Of a stretch of DNA of 64,000 nucleotides, positions 1 through 10,100 are shown piece after piece. A program made the translations under genes and the position numbers. Source of the DNA: Rubripirellula lacrimiformis (GTDB taxonomy: Bacteria > Planctomycetota > Planctomycetia > Pirellulales > Pirellulaceae); contig NZ_CP036525.1 of the NCBI RefSeq assembly GCF_007741535.1, forward strand, positions 62,001 to 126,000, in the 5' to 3' direction. A model generated the notes under the pieces. The model was given only the letters and a program-made list of their open reading frames with translations, did no database searches and was not told where the DNA came from. Every line of letters starts with the position of its first letter. Position 1 is the first letter of the stretch.

Positions 1-1134
1 CATGTCGATTCCAACATCCCGCAGCGCCACCTCCATCACATCAGCGGCTTGTTTTTGTCGGTCCACTTCGCCGCTGTAGGCGACCGTTGGACAGTGTTTC
101 AGATTGGCTGCCCAAGGCGGGCTATCGTACAGCGGCCATAATTTTTGCTGATAGTCGGGGGCTGTCTTGCGGACGTCTTCGCCTTGGAAAAAATTCAGAA
201 ACTCAGGCGTTTCCGAGAATCCCGCACCCGGGTTCGCTGCGAACCAGAGTCCCGGATGATGAGTTGCCATTTGCCAGCACGCTGCCCCACCCATCGAAAA
301 TCCCCGGACGCTGATCCGGTTGGGGTCGACTGGTAGTCGCGACTGAACGTATTGGAGAGATTCCAGCACGTCGACTTCGCCGGCAAACTTGAACGCGTTG
401 CAGTAGCGACCGTAGGGGTGCAAGACAACGGTATCCACCGGAGTGTATTCGCCGGCGTTGTTGGATTGCTTGGTCAGAAACGCGACTTCGCTTTGGGTTT
501 CACCGCGGCCGTGGAACCACAGGTCCAATCGCCGCGGTCGCGGACTGTTTTTCGTCAAGCCGACCGGAATGACCAATCCATAGGGTTGAAACGAACCGTC
601 GATTTTGGACTCGTATCCGCCCACGATCAACTGTTGCGAACCACCATCGCCCAGTCCCACCACATCAGCCCAATCACCACCCTTGGCGATCACATCGATA
701 CGTCGATCGGCTTCGTCCAATAGTTGTTCGGCGTGTTCGAGTTCTTTGGGTTTGTAGAACTGGCCAAATTCGATTGCCAATTCGACTGCGCGTGGGAACA
801 CCAACACCTCGCTGGCGAGCGACGCGGCGCTGTCGCCAACTTCCTTGCTGTGCATCTGGACACCGATGAATCGTGTCCGGATGGCTTGGCATCGTGTCGA
901 AAGTTGTTGGATTGTTTCGGGATCGACTTCGATGCCCACCGGCGGAATCGGACGCACTTCGCCGGCTTGGTTGTCGGCCGGACCATCGGCGATCCCTTGC
1001 GAAGCGAATCCCAGGACGAATACAGTCAACAGCAACGACACGGGCAGATGGATTCGCCACTTCGATGGTGTCGGTAGGTCGGCTGAACCGGTCTGCGCTG
1101 AAGAAGTCTTTCGTGTCGGTCGTCCGTTGTGCAT
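1..1134 (-). CDS. Secreted alpha/beta-hydrolase (prolyl oligopeptidase-type esterase), 3' end cut off
   Basis: The reading frame is open from the start to base 1, so the C-terminus lies outside the window. A hydrophobic stretch ending LGFASQGIADG looks like a signal peptide or anchor, so the enzyme is probably exported. The middle carries a nucleophile elbow, GFSMG, after a VRGF strand, and upstream a WFHGRGE segment that fits an oxyanion-hole region. This is the pattern of dienelactone-hydrolase or prolyl-oligopeptidase-like serine hydrolases. The Asp of the triad is expected near SGEVD at the window edge and the His lies beyond it. I chose the ATG at 1134. An in-frame ATG at 1188 would lengthen the protein by 18 residues but leave only 34 bp to the divergent receiver gene. 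The substrate is unknown; planctomycete homologues are often polysaccharide esterases. Confidence 0.75.
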   Translation of the reverse strand, partial: MHNGRPTRKTSSAQTGSADLPTPSKWRIHLPVSLLLTVFVLGFASQGIADGPADNQAGEVRPIPPVGIEVDPETIQQLSTRCQAIRTRFIGVQMHSKEVGDSAASLASEVLVFPRAVELAIEFGQFYKPKELEHAEQLLDEADRRIDVIAKGGDWADVVGLGDGGSQQLIVGGYESKIDGSFQPYGLVIPVGLTKNSPRPRRLDLWFHGRGETQSEVAFLTKQSNNAGEYTPVDTVVLHPYGRYCNAFKFAGEVDVLESLQYVQSRLPVDPNRISVRGFSMGGAACWQMATHHPGLWFAANPGAGFSETPEFLNFFQGEDVRKTAPDYQQKLWPLYDSPPWAANLKHCPTVAYSGEVDRQKQAADVMEVALRDVGIDM

Positions 1135-1222
1135 CACGTTGGCACCCGTAGCAGTTCGAATTGGGGTAAAATGTTGAGTGGTGATCATAGTCCGCATCGG
1201 CCCTACGGAAAGAAGCTTCCCT

Positions 1223-2176
1223 ATGTCCAAAATACTTTTGGTCGAAGACAGTTCGACCCATGCGGCACTGATGAAATCCATTTTGCAGACCGACGGGCAC
1301 ACGGTCGAATACGCTGAAAACGGTCTGTTGGCGTTCCAGACACTTGGCCTACGAATGCCGGATCTGGTGGTGACCGATCTGCGTATGCCTGAGATGAACG
1401 GTCTAGAACTGGTCAAGGCGATCACGTCCGATTATCCGCAACTTCCCTCGGTCGTTGTGACGGCACGTGGCAGCGAATCGTTGGCCGTCGACGCGTTGGC
1501 ACTGGGGGCGACCGACTTTGTCCCCAAAAATTCGCTCAGCAAACTACTCGGTCGGGTGGTTCGCCAGACAATCCAAATGGCGGCCATGGATCGGCTGTTT
1601 GATCAAGGCCCCAATACTCAGAGTTCCGGTACTCAGAGTTCCGGTACTCAGGGGCTGCACGAATACAGCGTGACTTTTGCCAGCGATATCACGTCGATCG
1701 AATCTGCCGCACTGTTTTTGGTACAGTCGTTGGCGGCATCGGGATGCATGAACACCAACCGACGGATTCGTTTGGGGACGGCGGTCCGAAGCGCACTGTT
1801 GAACGCCATTTGTTTTGGCAATCTAGAGATCCGCGATGACGAAGATTTGCTGAGCCGCTATTTGGGTGGCGACGAATCCGCGTTGGACGACTTGGCCACC
1901 CGGGCAGCCAGTGAGCCCTATGCTGGCCGAAAGGTTGAATTGCGATTTTCGATTGGCAAAGACGACACGCGGATCTTGGTGAGGCACAATGGACGCGGCC
2001 GAGTGACGCGAATGTCTCCCGCCCCCGGCACGCCGGAATCTTTTGAACTGGAACAATGCCGCGGACTGATGCTGATGACCAGCTTCATGGACGATGTGAT
2101 TTTTCGTTCGGGCAACACCGAGGTCATCATGGTCAAACAGCATGCCCCGGCGACGGCTCAGCCAACGACAGTCTGA
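1223..2176 (+). CDS. Response-regulator receiver fused to an RsbW-like (degenerate) HATPase domain
   Basis: The protein has 317 residues. Residues 1-120 form a CheY-like receiver: acidic pair E8-D9, phosphoacceptor D52 in VTDLRMPEMNG, a VVVTARG switch strand and the conserved Lys in VPKNS. A short linker with two and a half TQSSG repeats follows. Residues from about 155 resemble anti-sigma-factor kinase ATPases: an N-box-like segment LLNAICFGN, a GRGR loop and a CRGLMLM segment, ending in a FRSGNTEVIMVK strand. The usual catalytic Glu before the N-box Asn and the Asp of the DxGxG motif appear replaced, so ATP binding is doubtful. The start is preceded by GGAAAGAAG. It probably relays phosphorylation to a partner-switching or sigma-factor pathway. 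The cognate sensor kinase is not nearby. Confidence 0.8.
   Translation: MSKILLVEDSSTHAALMKSILQTDGHTVEYAENGLLAFQTLGLRMPDLVVTDLRMPEMNGLELVKAITSDYPQLPSVVVTARGSESLAVDALALGATDFVPKNSLSKLLGRVVRQTIQMAAMDRLFDQGPNTQSSGTQSSGTQGLHEYSVTFASDITSIESAALFLVQSLAASGCMNTNRRIRLGTAVRSALLNAICFGNLEIRDDEDLLSRYLGGDESALDDLATRAASEPYAGRKVELRFSIGKDDTRILVRHNGRGRVTRMSPAPGTPESFELEQCRGLMLMTSFMDDVIFRSGNTEVIMVKQHAPATAQPTTV
1616..1651 (+). repeat. 15-bp minisatellite inside the receiver/HATPase gene
   Basis: Two perfect copies of actcagagttccggt (1616-1630 and 1631-1645) are followed by a partial third copy. They encode TQSSG-TQSSG-TQG in the linker between the two domains. The period is a multiple of three, so copy changes keep the frame. 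Confidence 0.9.
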
Positions 2177-2263
2177 AAGATTCCGTCCGGCCCTGTGTGG
2201 TCTGATCAGTTGACGATGTGGCAGTTAGACTGGAGGCGAAACAGTCCTTTGGGAGAGAAATAG

Positions 2264-4171
2264 ATGTGCGGAATTACCGGCGCGGTTTGGCATCAGCCCC
2301 GTCATGCGATCGCGCCGGAATTGTTGTCCAAAATGACGGACGTGATTTCGCATCGTGGACCCAACGACTCGCAAACTTGGTTGAATCCCGAGCATCGCGA
2401 CGCCTATGGGAATACGGTCGGGATCGGATTGGGGTTCCGCCGGCTTAGCATCATCGACATTGACGGTGCACGCCAACCGATCGCCAACGAAGATGGATCG
2501 ATTCGGATGGTCTTCAATGGCGAGATTTACAATTATCAAACTCTGCGCCGGCGGCTGCAGGGGACCGGTCACACGTTCGCGACCCAGGGCGATGGTGAAT
2601 CGATCATCCACCTGTACGAAGACTTGGGCACCGATTGTTTTGCTCAACTGAACGGGATGTTCGCGATTGCGATCTGGGATGGGACCCGCAATCGAATGGT
2701 GTTGGCCCGTGACCGGATCGGTCAGAAACCACTCTATTATGCCGTCCGTGATGGACGATTGGTGTTCGGTAGCGAATTGAAGTGTTTGGCAGAGGTGCCG
2801 GGAACTTGCACCGAGATCGATCCCGCGGCGGTCGACGAATTTCTGACCTACCAATACATCCCCCACCCCAGCACGATCTGGAAAGGGGTTCGCAAACTGG
2901 CTCCCGGCCACCTGGCGATCTTTGAAAATGGTGAACTGAAGGTCCAGCGATACTGGGATTTTGATCCGTCGGTCCAACGGTCGATCACCGCACACCAGGC
3001 TCAAGAACAGCTACGCGAATTGTTGACCGATTCGGTCAAATTGCGGATGCAGTCGGATGTGCCGCTAGGGACGTTCCTGTCCGGCGGAATCGATTCATCG
3101 TTGATCACCGCGATCGCTCAGTCGCAATCCGACGTGCCGGTCAATACCTTCAGCATCGGATTTCCGATCGCGGATTTTGACGAAACCCGTTACGCCGCTC
3201 AAGTGGCCAAGCACTTGGGGACCAACCATCAGCGTTTCGAAGTCACACCCAATGCCGTCGATGTGATCGACAAACTGGTCTGGCACTACGACGAACCGTT
3301 TGGTGATTCGTCCGCAGTCCCGACTTGGTACCTGTCGGAAATGACCAAACGCGAAGTCACGGTGGCGCTTTCCGGTGACGGCGGCGATGAACTGTTTGCC
3401 GGTTATGAACGGTACCGCGCCTTGTGGCTAAGCCAACGATTGCAACGCATCTTTCCGATTCAAAAGATACCAGGCATTGGTTTGGTCCAGCGGTTGCCCG
3501 ATTCGAACCGACGTCGATCGATCATTCGCCGTGGCAAACGATTCCTCGAAGCGATTGGCCAACCCGCGGCCCGACGCTATCTGAATTGGTTACAGATCTT
3601 TCCCGAGTCGCTACGAGCGTCACTGTACACCGACGGGTTCATGGAATCGCTGCCCGGGGATGACCCGTTCGAATTTCTGGAATCGGTTTGGAATCGCAGT
3701 GAAGGTCGAGATGTGGTCACCCGCGCCAGTATGTCGGATGTGCTTTCCTACCTTCCTTGTGATTTGTGTACCAAAGTGGACATCGCATCGATGGCCCATG
3801 GGCTGGAGGTCCGCCAGCCGATGTTGGACCATCGCGTGGTCGAATTCGCGGCTTCGTTGCCCGTTGATTTGAAGTTTCGCGGTCGTCGCGGCAAACTGAT
3901 TTTGCAAGATACGTTCGGATCCATGATCCCATCGTCGATCTTCACACGAAAGAAAATGGGATTTGGGATTCCGATCGCGGCTTGGCTGCGAAACGAGTTG
4001 AAGCCGATGGTTCATGACACGTTGCTGTCCAGCGATTCGCGAACGCAGTCAATGTTTCGACAAGATGCGGTCGCCGAACTGGTCCGTTCGCACGAATCAT
4101 GCGAACAGAACCACGGGTATCGGCTGTGGAATCTGTTGATCCTAGAAAAGTGGCTTCGTCAGTGGACCTGA
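2264..4171 (+). CDS. asnB: Asparagine synthase (glutamine-hydrolysing)
   Basis: This cytoplasmic enzyme makes asparagine from aspartate, ATP and glutamine. At 635 residues it has the usual bacterial AsnB length. The N-terminus MCGITG exposes Cys2, the nucleophile of class II glutamine amidotransferases. SHRGPND and FNGEIYNY are the glutaminase-site segments. The C-terminal synthetase half has the PP-loop LSGGIDSS for ATP and an ALSGDGGDELFAGY signature. GGGAGAGA lies just upstream of the ATG. It follows the receiver gene by 87 bp and ends 17 bp from the convergent stop of the next gene. AsnB-family proteins also act in exopolysaccharide clusters, but no such cluster is visible here. Confidence 0.95.
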   Translation: MCGITGAVWHQPRHAIAPELLSKMTDVISHRGPNDSQTWLNPEHRDAYGNTVGIGLGFRRLSIIDIDGARQPIANEDGSIRMVFNGEIYNYQTLRRRLQGTGHTFATQGDGESIIHLYEDLGTDCFAQLNGMFAIAIWDGTRNRMVLARDRIGQKPLYYAVRDGRLVFGSELKCLAEVPGTCTEIDPAAVDEFLTYQYIPHPSTIWKGVRKLAPGHLAIFENGELKVQRYWDFDPSVQRSITAHQAQEQLRELLTDSVKLRMQSDVPLGTFLSGGIDSSLITAIAQSQSDVPVNTFSIGFPIADFDETRYAAQVAKHLGTNHQRFEVTPNAVDVIDKLVWHYDEPFGDSSAVPTWYLSEMTKREVTVALSGDGGDELFAGYERYRALWLSQRLQRIFPIQKIPGIGLVQRLPDSNRRRSIIRRGKRFLEAIGQPAARRYLNWLQIFPESLRASLYTDGFMESLPGDDPFEFLESVWNRSEGRDVVTRASMSDVLSYLPCDLCTKVDIASMAHGLEVRQPMLDHRVVEFAASLPVDLKFRGRRGKLILQDTFGSMIPSSIFTRKKMGFGIPIAAWLRNELKPMVHDTLLSSDSRTQSMFRQDAVAELVRSHESCEQNHGYRLWNLLILEKWLRQWT

Positions 4172-4188
4172 TTCATTTCGCTCGGTGC

Positions 4189-7100
4189 TTAGCGATTGGG
4201 GGATGCCACATCATGCAGCGTGGCGCCCTGTTGGTTGCTTAGGACCAGAATCGCCAATCGAGTCGATCCCTTGGCATCACCGGCGCTGACGGTCGCATAG
4301 TCGAATCGGCCACGGGCGTCGGTGTATCCGTCCTTGTAGAACCGAACCGATCCGTCGGGATACTTGGCATACACTTTGACATAGGCCGATGCGATCGGCG
4401 CCCGCGTATCGGCATCGGTCGCTTGCAGTTGGCCAAACGCTTCGGAAACATAGGTAGTCAGCTTGCCGCCGTAGGACAGTGCCGTCGAACGCGACGCGCC
4501 ACAGACGACTTCGACCAGCAAAGTTTGACTGCGAAGATCATCGCCAAGATCAAAGTCGCCTACACCGTTCATGTCTTCGAACTGCAATGGTTTACTGACC
4601 AGCGGCTGCACCATCGCCATGCGGCTTAAATCTTCGCGAACGAACGGGGCTTTGCTGAACAGCAATTCCAAATCGACACCGTACAAATTCAGCGTCGCGG
4701 TTCGGGTACGGCGATGATCGATGCGAAGTCGATCACCTTCGACGCGAACGATCACTTCGGGTTGATCCTGCGAAGCCGCCGACTGTTGGCGTTCTCGGTC
4801 AATCATCGCTAGGTCACCTGATTCTGGATCGATTGCCGACTCTGGCGCCGTGGGATCGTCCGAAGACGCCATTTGTTCGCGACCGGCTAGATCACGGATC
4901 TGATCCAATTGCGATTGCAGCTCGGCGAACCGCGACTGCCAACGTGCGACGGGGTGATCGATAAATGATTTTGCGATCTTGGCTGCTCGGCTATGGTCAC
5001 CTTGGTGCATCGCCAGGTAGGCGTCAATGTAATCGTACTGCAATTGGGTCACGACATCGTCACGGTCAATCTGATTGAATGCTGCGATCGATTCACGGAT
5101 CCGGTTCTGGATCAACAGATAGTGTGCCAGAGTCAACCGTTGCTGCGAATCGATGGATGGTGTGAACGCTAGGGTCCGCAGGAACAGTTTGTAGTGACCC
5201 AAGAAGGTTGGGTTTAGAATTTCGTCGGCATCGCCCAGTCGGTGGGCTCTGGCACGCACCAGCGGCGCGTACTCCAACATCTCGATCGTCTGACTCTCCA
5301 CCGGATCGATGCGAAGCAATTCGCTTCGCAGTGCAGGGCCAGCCGATTGGACCAAGGTTGGATTCAGTGATAGGAACGTTTCGATCGACGCGTCGTCTTG
5401 GTGTTTCAGCGAGTAGGCCCACAAGGGATCGATCGCCAAATGATTTGATTTCAGCACAGCGACGATGGTTTGGTAGACGTTCGGATCGTGCATCCGATGG
5501 GCGACCAGCATCCAATCGATTTCGCGAAGATTGGCCGAAGCGAGGAAGTCTGCGATTTGGGTGGCGTCGCCTTTGCGAGCGATCGATTCCCACTGGGACG
5601 CATCCGCATCGGTGGGTTCGGCAAGTACCTGGAACGTTTGCGGCTGGGCACGTGCGATCAAGGTTTCGCCGTCTGCGACGGTTGCCGGGTAGTGATGGAA
5701 GGTGCCTGCGTGTGGGAAATAGAATTCATAGGCAATCGACGTCACCGCGAACGGTTTCAAGGTGACCATTCGGCTGTCCAGGGTTTGGCTACCCGTGACG
5801 GGCAGGCTTCCGAGCGGAAGTTGCCACAGCACGTTGACGGTCTGCAAACGCGAGCTCGGGTTGGAAAGCACGATCTGGCCGCGATACGCCACACCCGCCA
5901 CAAACTCTTGGATCTCTTTTGGGTCGCTGCCATCGGCAAATGAAAATTGGTTGCCGATCAGGATGCCGCCGGTTGGATCGCCAACGCGAAGTGACTTCAA
6001 TTGCTTTGTCACCACCGCGACGGCGTGCGAGGGTTTGAACGGCGTATTGGAATCCGTCGGCCAGGAGACATCGTCGGCCGTCAGCGGCAGACCACTGAAC
6101 GCCATCGCGACCAAGGCGGCGTGCCGCGAATCGGTCGGACGAAGCAATCCACTGGATACTGAAATTTGGTCGTCGGATTGATTCGACAACGCGGCCCAAA
6201 AGTCATTGGTTTTGATCAAGGACTGCGGTGTGGTGGGGTTCATCGATCGGACATGATCCCAGTGGCTTTCAGCCCACTGGCGAGTCGAGTCCAGATCGCG
6301 ATAGAACGCCGGTTGCCGTTCCAATCGGCGGCGTTGGAACATGCTGGTGGCGACGGAGGGCGCGTCGGCGCGGCCCGCTTTCCGCTGCATCGAAAGGGCA
6401 GACCAGATCTCGGCCGACGGCGCTGGTTGATCGTGCAATCCGACTGAGTCGCGTAATGCAGCCTTACCACCGAAGGCGAATTCCTGGGCGGTGATATTCA
6501 TCATTTTGCCTCGCAGCACCACTTCGACGCCCGCGCGAATGGTTTCGTAATCAATGTCCTGTTGGGCGACAACTTCGCGAAGTTCACGCTGGATCATGGT
6601 GCGCACTTCGGGAAGACGCATCGCCAGCAGGGCACGCTCGGCTGCGTTCAATCGGTTGTAACGCCACAGACGTGTGTAATCCGACAGGTCGTTGCCCAAC
6701 AGCCAGTCGTCAACAAACTGTTTCTCTTTCTTGTTCGCTAAAAAAGGCGCGATGACGTCGTCAAAGAACTTGCGGTCATGAGACCATAGAAACAGATGCA
6801 GTTCGTGACAGGCAAGACGCGAATACGCTGCCCGCTTCTGTTCGTCGTCCAGCGATCCCCAGTCGGCCAACACCGCGAACTCTTTCAAACGATCGTCATC
6901 GACCAAGGTCTGGTAGGTCTGGAACAAAGACGCGACCGAACTGACGACTTGCAGCTGAGCCGATCCGAGGCTATTCAAATCTAACGGACGATCCGGTGTC
7001 GCGATCATGACCGACCGCAGCATCGAAAACGGTTGTTCGGTATCCAACGTTTTGGCCAGCCGCAGATCGCGGGTTTCAGCGTCCTGTAGCGGGCTGGTGA

Positions 7101-10100
7101 TCGTCTTCTGAACCACCGTCGCGGGATCACAAACGACGATCTGAACGATCGGCATGCCCGCGATCACTTCATCAGGAATGATCAGTTTGCCATCCTGGTC
7201 GGCTTGCAGGTTGGCGACCATCATTCCAGCATCCGCCAGGAAATCAAAATCGGAACCGGTGGGATCCGCCGACTGTCGATCCAGAGATTCGCTGGCATCG
7301 GCTCGCGCCGCCGGATTCTCGATCGATGATTTGGGGACCGCGTCCCCAGCTGACGCCGATTGGCTGGTGTTCGTTGTCTGTTCGGTTTCCCAGGGATTCA
7401 AAATCAATCCGGGTTGCGGCAACATGACGCCGTCATATTTGGCCGCGTATCGGCGGCGCAGAACATATTGGTATTCGTCCCCCAGACGCAGATCGCTGAC
7501 GTACCCCGATCGTCCCCATCGGATGCTGCGCCCGGTCAGCGGAGGCATTCCTAGATGCAACGCGGCGGCCGGCGATTGCGGGCCGTAAAATCGTTTGGCG
7601 TAAACGTGGATGCGTGCTAATCCGATGTCGCCGGAAAGTTGGACTGTCAAACCGTCCGCACCACGTTGAACGCTAGCGATCGACAACGCGCTGGCCGGTG
7701 ATTTGGATCGGAACCGGCTGTGCCCGATCGCCACGTTCCCCAGCACGGGCCCATCCACCACCGCGATTTCGATGGCATGTCCGGTGTTTCGGTTGACAAG
7801 TCGATAGTCGCCCGCCGACAGGTCTGCGATTCTTAGAAAACCGTCCTGGATCGTCATACGATCGCTGTCGTCGGATTGGATTTTATTGTCGCGAGTCGCG
7901 ATCAGTCGGAATCGATCGCGGGCGGATTTGGCAGTGGTCGTTGGCCAGGGTAGCCGGACGGTATCGCCTGTGGCGATGTGAATCTGAGTGGGCCAATCGA
8001 ACCGATCAACGTCCCGTCGGTGTTCATGCTGAACCCCACCGGCGACGCTGTATCCGATTTTGTGGACATCGGTTAGCGGTCCCAGTTGGACTCGTCCGTC
8101 GTCGTCTGACGCGAGTGTTTGTTCAATGGGAGTATCGCAGTAAATCGTTGTTAGCGACAACTGAACCAGCGCCGATGGAACCAGTTCGCCGCTGCGGCCG
8201 CGGACTTCGATCACATACGCGTCATTGTCACGCGTTAGGAACGCATCATGCACCTGCCGGGTGCGTCGGATCCCCGCGATGTTCCATGTTCGTGATGCCG
8301 ACAAAGTTTGCTCGCTGCCTTGGCTTAGCAAGCCGATCTTTCCAGTGACGGTCACGGTCAAATCCGCAAGCCGCGGAGGGACGCGGATGGGAATCGCCCA
8401 TTCATCACGCTGATCGGGCGTCAGATCGTCGACATGGTGACTCGACGCGATCCCATCCAGATCGTTTGAATCGATCTGAACAGAAACATCCGTCAACATC
8501 GCGGGATCGACCGGCATCCCCATCATGGAAAGTCGGGGCCGGATCAGGACGGTGCTGTTTCCACCAGATTGAAGCAAGGTCTGATCGATATGGATGGCCG
8601 CATCCAGGTCATACGACTCTTCACGATGAACCAGGGTGAACGAATCGGCGAGTGTGTTGTCTGTGATGACGACCTTGCGACTGCGGTTTCGGTCAGCCGG
8701 AGGAATCACGATACGGCCATCATCGTCGGCCAGGAATTCACGACTGCCGACCCACATCGCAGCCTGGGGAATTGGATCCCGGTTTTCGTCAAAGACGGTG
8801 AATTGCAATCCATCCGCAACGATCGTATCGACATGGTTGATCGACCCCCGGCGGATCATCGCACGGGCGCGAACTCCTTTGCCAATCAGGTCGACCACCC
8901 ACACGCCACGCCCCGAAATTTGGTCCAGTGCCAGTTCTTGGCGGTGTCTGCGTACCGATCGCTGCGAGAATTTCAGTTTGGTCTCGCTGGTCGCAACCAA
9001 GCCATCCAAGTCGATGTCGGTGTCTAAGGGTTCATCGTGGGTGCGATAATAGGATGTTGAATTGATCTGGTAGACCCGGATCACCAATTCGTCGATATTC
9101 TTTAAATCGACGCTCAGTCCGATCGGTTGATCGGGCGAGAACGTTTCGGGGTTGGTCGGCGCGAGTCGCAGCACGACGGCATCGCGGATCGCTTGGCGTT
9201 GGCTGCTGGACAGCATTTCGTACCAATCCGATTCCGTGCCTTCGCCCGCCATCAACTTGGTTTCCGCAAACACTTGTCGCAGGTATTCGGGTTTCAGATA
9301 AGCATCGAAGGCCTGTGTCGAATCAGCCGATTCCAAGAAGTGTTCCAGGTGGGTACGCACGACGGATTGTTCGTCACCGATCGGCGGCAACAGAGCGACG
9401 TCCATGAAATCCTGGTTCAAGGTGGCCGGATGACCTTTGCGGTCCCTCCACACCGGGTGGATGATCGAACTGTGGCGAGGCAACTGGAGATACCTGAGCA
9501 GCAGTTCGCGGTCGAACACATCATGTGCCAAGTTGGCCTCGAGCAATCGGAACGCCGCGGCCGCTTTCAAACTGTGGTGGCTAGGCGATAGAGTTTGGAC
9601 ATACTGATCCACTCGTTTCAGATAGGCCCAACGTTGGTCGCGGTCATTCGATAAGTCGGTGTCATCATCGGGTCTTAGTCGCAACAAGATGGCGTGGACG
9701 ATGGCTTGGTCATTGGCGATGGCGGGGACGTCTGCGGCGATCTGGCGAAGTTCATCCAGGGTCAGATGGGAGTGCGCCGAACGGTCGCCAAATCGTTTCG
9801 CTTTTGCAGGACGCTGATTCAGTTCCTGGATCACCAGTTGACCCAAGTCGGGGATCGATGGTGTGTGGATCAAATTCAGGAAGGCGGACAGTGTGATCCT
9901 GGCCTGCGCTTGCTGGCCGGTCCGAAACTGCTTTGCCAAATGCGACAAGGCGGCCGGGGTCAACGATTGGTTGTGATGAATCGCGTCACGGATAAGGGCG
10001 TCTGCATCCAACACCTTGGGGTCGAGCACGCTGGGGTGTTTTCGCTGGTTCGGTGCCAGCGGTGCCGCATGATCCAATCGGACGCCCAATCGCCGCGTCA

